Origin: Anaerolineaceae bacterium
GTDB lineage: Bacteria > Chloroflexota > Anaerolineae > Anaerolineales > Villigracilaceae
DNA: 59,956 nucleotides
NCBI GenBank assembly: GCA_003598975.1
Contig: QZIJ01000135.1
Span: 1 to 59,956, forward strand
Direction: 5' to 3'
Of the stretch, positions 59,001 to 59,956 are shown one piece after another. The first letter of the stretch is position 1. Every line of letters begins with the position of its first letter. The notes below the pieces were generated by a model. That model was not told the origin of the DNA. It saw only the letters and a program-made list of their open reading frames with translations, and ran no database searches. The translations under genes were made by a program, and so were the position numbers.

Positions 59001-59870
59001 ACAGACTATGTTGTGTTTCTTGCTATCGAAGAACGGAATTGGGAAAAAGCAAAGGAATTCGAGCAAAGACGGTTAGAGTGGAATACATACCATCATAATG
59101 ATCTTTTGACTCGAGCTGTCGAAACGCTGAGCTCCGAAGAAAAGAATTCTTTACGGTCGTTAGGCATTTCGCTTGGTTTTATGGGTGAAATCCAGCGTGA
59201 GCTTGGTGAAGCAGATTGTGTTGAATATTATCAAAGGGCAATCGCGATACTGGAACTGATAGGGGATAATGCCGTTGTCTCTAAATATTCGTTTAATATC
59301 GGCCTCAGCTACATAAATCTCCCATCTATTCGCGACCTGAATACTGCGGAAAAATGGTTTTCCCGAAGTTTAGATTCTAGTCCAACAGATGACAATCGTG
59401 GGCAAAGCAAGACATTGTCTGCGCTTGGATCAGTTTCACATGAACGATTCAATGAAGCTCGAGAAAAAAACGCTTCCAAAGAGGAGCTTATTGGGTATCT
59501 CAACACTGCTGGAGATTATCACCATCAGGCCCTTGCTACCTGCCCCTCTACCGCTATTACCGAATTATCTGAGATACATACCAATATTGCACATATATAT
59601 TTTGAATTAGATGCTTTTGATATTGCCTTAAAACATGTAAACCAAAGCATCTACTTCTGTGAAATCGGCAATGATTTGTATAATGCAGGTAATGCTCGCT
59701 TCAACGTGGCTTCAATTCTAAAAAGCGCTCACCGTTATTCTCACGCGCTGCTGTACGCCAAGTCCGCGCTGCGGAATTTCGAGATCTATCAGGGGCGGGC
59801 GAAGGATATGGAAGATCAAACCAAGTATTTGATTGGTGAGATTGAAAAGTTGATGAAGGAGAGACCCTAA
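56082..59870 (+). CDS. CHAT-protease / STAND NTPase / TPR protein (NLR-like)
   Basis: A 1262-residue multidomain protein. The N-terminus carries the motif IDGNVTNSSIIIGDENAV (residues 13-30), followed by a linker. A caspase-like CHAT domain (about 80-470) has catalytic His284 in VHFDGHGG and Cys357 in ILNACRSA. A STAND/NB-ARC-like ATPase (about 495-775) has Walker A AYAGSGKT with Lys533, Walker B WIWDNIE with Asp613, and TSRRDE. The C-terminal half has a winged-helix-like region (about 775-870) and helical TPR-like repeats (about 870-1255). The layout matches NLR-like sensors in which sensing by the repeats releases a protease, as in bacterial defence or cell-death systems. No partner substrate (such as a gasdermin) is seen nearby. 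Codons about 775-1225 are far more AT-rich than the rest. The stop lies inside an inverted repeat that runs to the window end. Confidence 0.9.
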   Translation: MPSEPQKKHEIHIDGNVTNSSIIIGDENAVSSSTAGGNLSTEHSTAAQTSGRVNMPLLRLTQKIEKEDTYRIEMAFEDDGSRQTAEALFDFKVTPEDRADLRWYMEDYLQYPLDPAPEIARRIEKRMKELGGELFKLIFKNEKASRLWAKIEDKLDDTRVEIVTDVKGAVALPWELLRDPETDAEIALRASAFVRAHHSASRKAEQPQPADKVRILLVICRPGGGDDVPFRSVSGHLLKGLTDAAREHFELDVLRPPTFEQLSKTLRNAKTAGKPYHVVHFDGHGGYLNTDTDKPAAWLRSLIPLMLSGPRDGSHGYLFFEHPKPDGDNENTQLVDGPALGRLLAETDTPVLILNACRSAHAEFQEKPDVQKEVDETHSQVRAFGSLAQEVMNEGVAGVVAMRYNVYVVTAAQFVADLYAALASGQGLGEAVSMGRKQLAAQPLREIAFDPIALQDWSVPVAYEAAPIQLFQKISGTGTVPLRIDVSKKVGAVDNLPRPDVGFFGRDETILALDRAFDSQSVVLLHAYAGSGKTMTAAEFARWYAGTGGLRGPILFTSFEQYRPLAQVLSAVEETYRPLLEANNIQWLALSDDDRLNVAMQIFQQIPPLWIWDNIEPIHGFPSGADSAWSEAEQRELRSFLQIVTGQTKTKFLLTSRRDERDWLGDIPKRVSLPPMPMQERVQLTRALADKHGRKLTAVKDWLPLLRFTQGNPLTITVIAGQALRDGITTPEQIQAYLNKLHTGEKAFEDEAGEGRSKSLGASLSYGFEHGFSDEERKVLALLYFFQGFVFEGTLRMMGGEEYDWSILEPRQFDSKKMTALLDSASEIGLLIPHGDGRYTIHPALPWFFHSLFEQYYSPLQNFGEGAGMRALRAFVEAMGKTGDYCHDQYGFGEINLVSLLQLHLSNLLYARSVARQYDWWNALTSIMQGLNMFYYHTGGRLEWKRLVEEIIPDFFDENGVPLPDRGDEWLIVTDYVVFLAIEERNWEKAKEFEQRRLEWNTYHHNDLLTRAVETLSSEEKNSLRSLGISLGFMGEIQRELGEADCVEYYQRAIAILELIGDNAVVSKYSFNIGLSYINLPSIRDLNTAEKWFSRSLDSSPTDDNRGQSKTLSALGSVSHERFNEAREKNASKEELIGYLNTAGDYHHQALATCPSTAITELSEIHTNIAHIYFELDAFDIALKHVNQSIYFCEIGNDLYNAGNARFNVASILKSAHRYSHALLYAKSALRNFEIYQGRAKDMEDQTKYLIGEIEKLMKERP
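57506..57528 (+). repeat. hairpin plus CTAC, in frame in the CHAT gene
   Basis: GGGCACGG/CCGTGCCC (57506-57513 with 57517-57524) has a 3-nt loop and is followed by CTAC, so GTGCCCCTAC resembles the right end of the element at 20500-20552. It encodes the inter-domain linker SGTGTVPL between CHAT and the ATPase. Confidence 0.5.
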
Positions 59871-59956
59871 AGGTTTCTTTCGTTAACCTTCGTCACGTTT
59901 GGCAAGAGAGTCTTGCATATCAAGGCAACTGATTGTCGGGAAAACCTTTAGGGTCT
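59862..59956. repeat. 95-bp element with perfect 15-bp terminal inverted repeats
   Basis: AGACCCTAAAGGTTT (59862-59876) and its exact complement (59942-59956) are separated by 65 bp of apparently non-coding DNA. The TAA in the left arm is the stop codon of the CHAT-STAND gene. The right arm ends exactly at the window edge, so it could extend. Confidence 0.8.

Overview
The window looks like a piece of chromosome from a GC-rich (about 58-62% in coding regions) bacterium of the phylum Chloroflexota, most likely class Anaerolineae. This is an inference from the style of the proteins: a dcw cluster with a GGTGGG-type MurG, multi-PAS/GAF phosphorelay proteins, YczE and CHAT-STAND proteins, and many short palindromic elements. 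No rRNA, tRNA, CRISPR array, phage or IS transposase gene is visible. Almost every base belongs to a gene; the only gene-free stretch over 300 bases is 4735-5050.

Layout. (1) 1-8344: small membrane proteins, a very large secreted multidomain nuclease (minus strand), and an ECF sigma factor/anti-sigma pair followed by a polytopic membrane protein. (2) 8341-16780: an efflux locus. It opens with a strong promoter overlapped by a perfect nested dyad. It holds an ABC-2 exporter (ATPase plus two permeases), a small membrane protein, a TetR regulator, two FtsX-type permeases, a LolD/MacB-type ATPase and two short HlyD-type adaptors. (3) 16825-19954: galK, an unknown membrane protein and a class I methyltransferase. 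(4) 19944-37736: a long co-directional division and cell wall (dcw) cluster, mraZ-rsmH-ftsL-like-ftsI-murF-mraY-murD-ftsW-murG-cvpA-like-murC-small ORF-murB-ddl-ftsQ-ftsA-ftsZ. It starts from a promoter with three exactly 10-bp-spaced MraZ boxes. murE is missing. (5) 37754-40988: small membrane proteins, a VOC protein, a YcaQ/AlkX-like HTH_42 protein and a PAS-GGDEF protein. (6) 41164-53094: a four-gene phosphorelay/c-di-GMP cassette with a 7-PAS histidine kinase, a 7TM/Cache/PAS histidine kinase, a double receiver, and a REC-PAS2-GAF6-HD-GYP protein. (7) 53091-59956: an RlmI-like methyltransferase, a GNAT, a PAP2 protein, a YczE-like protein and a 1262-residue CHAT-protease/STAND-NTPase/TPR protein.

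The two things most worth a second look are as follows. The CHAT-STAND-TPR protein resembles an NLR-like immune or cell-death effector: it has an N-terminal motif resembling RHIM/amyloid-signalling motifs and an AT-rich, apparently swapped sensor half. Second, many different short palindromic or iterated elements occur between genes and, in frame, inside genes (murD, an HlyD adaptor signal peptide, a histidine kinase ATPase domain, an RlmI-like enzyme, the CHAT protein). Some of them supply stop codons to neighbouring genes.
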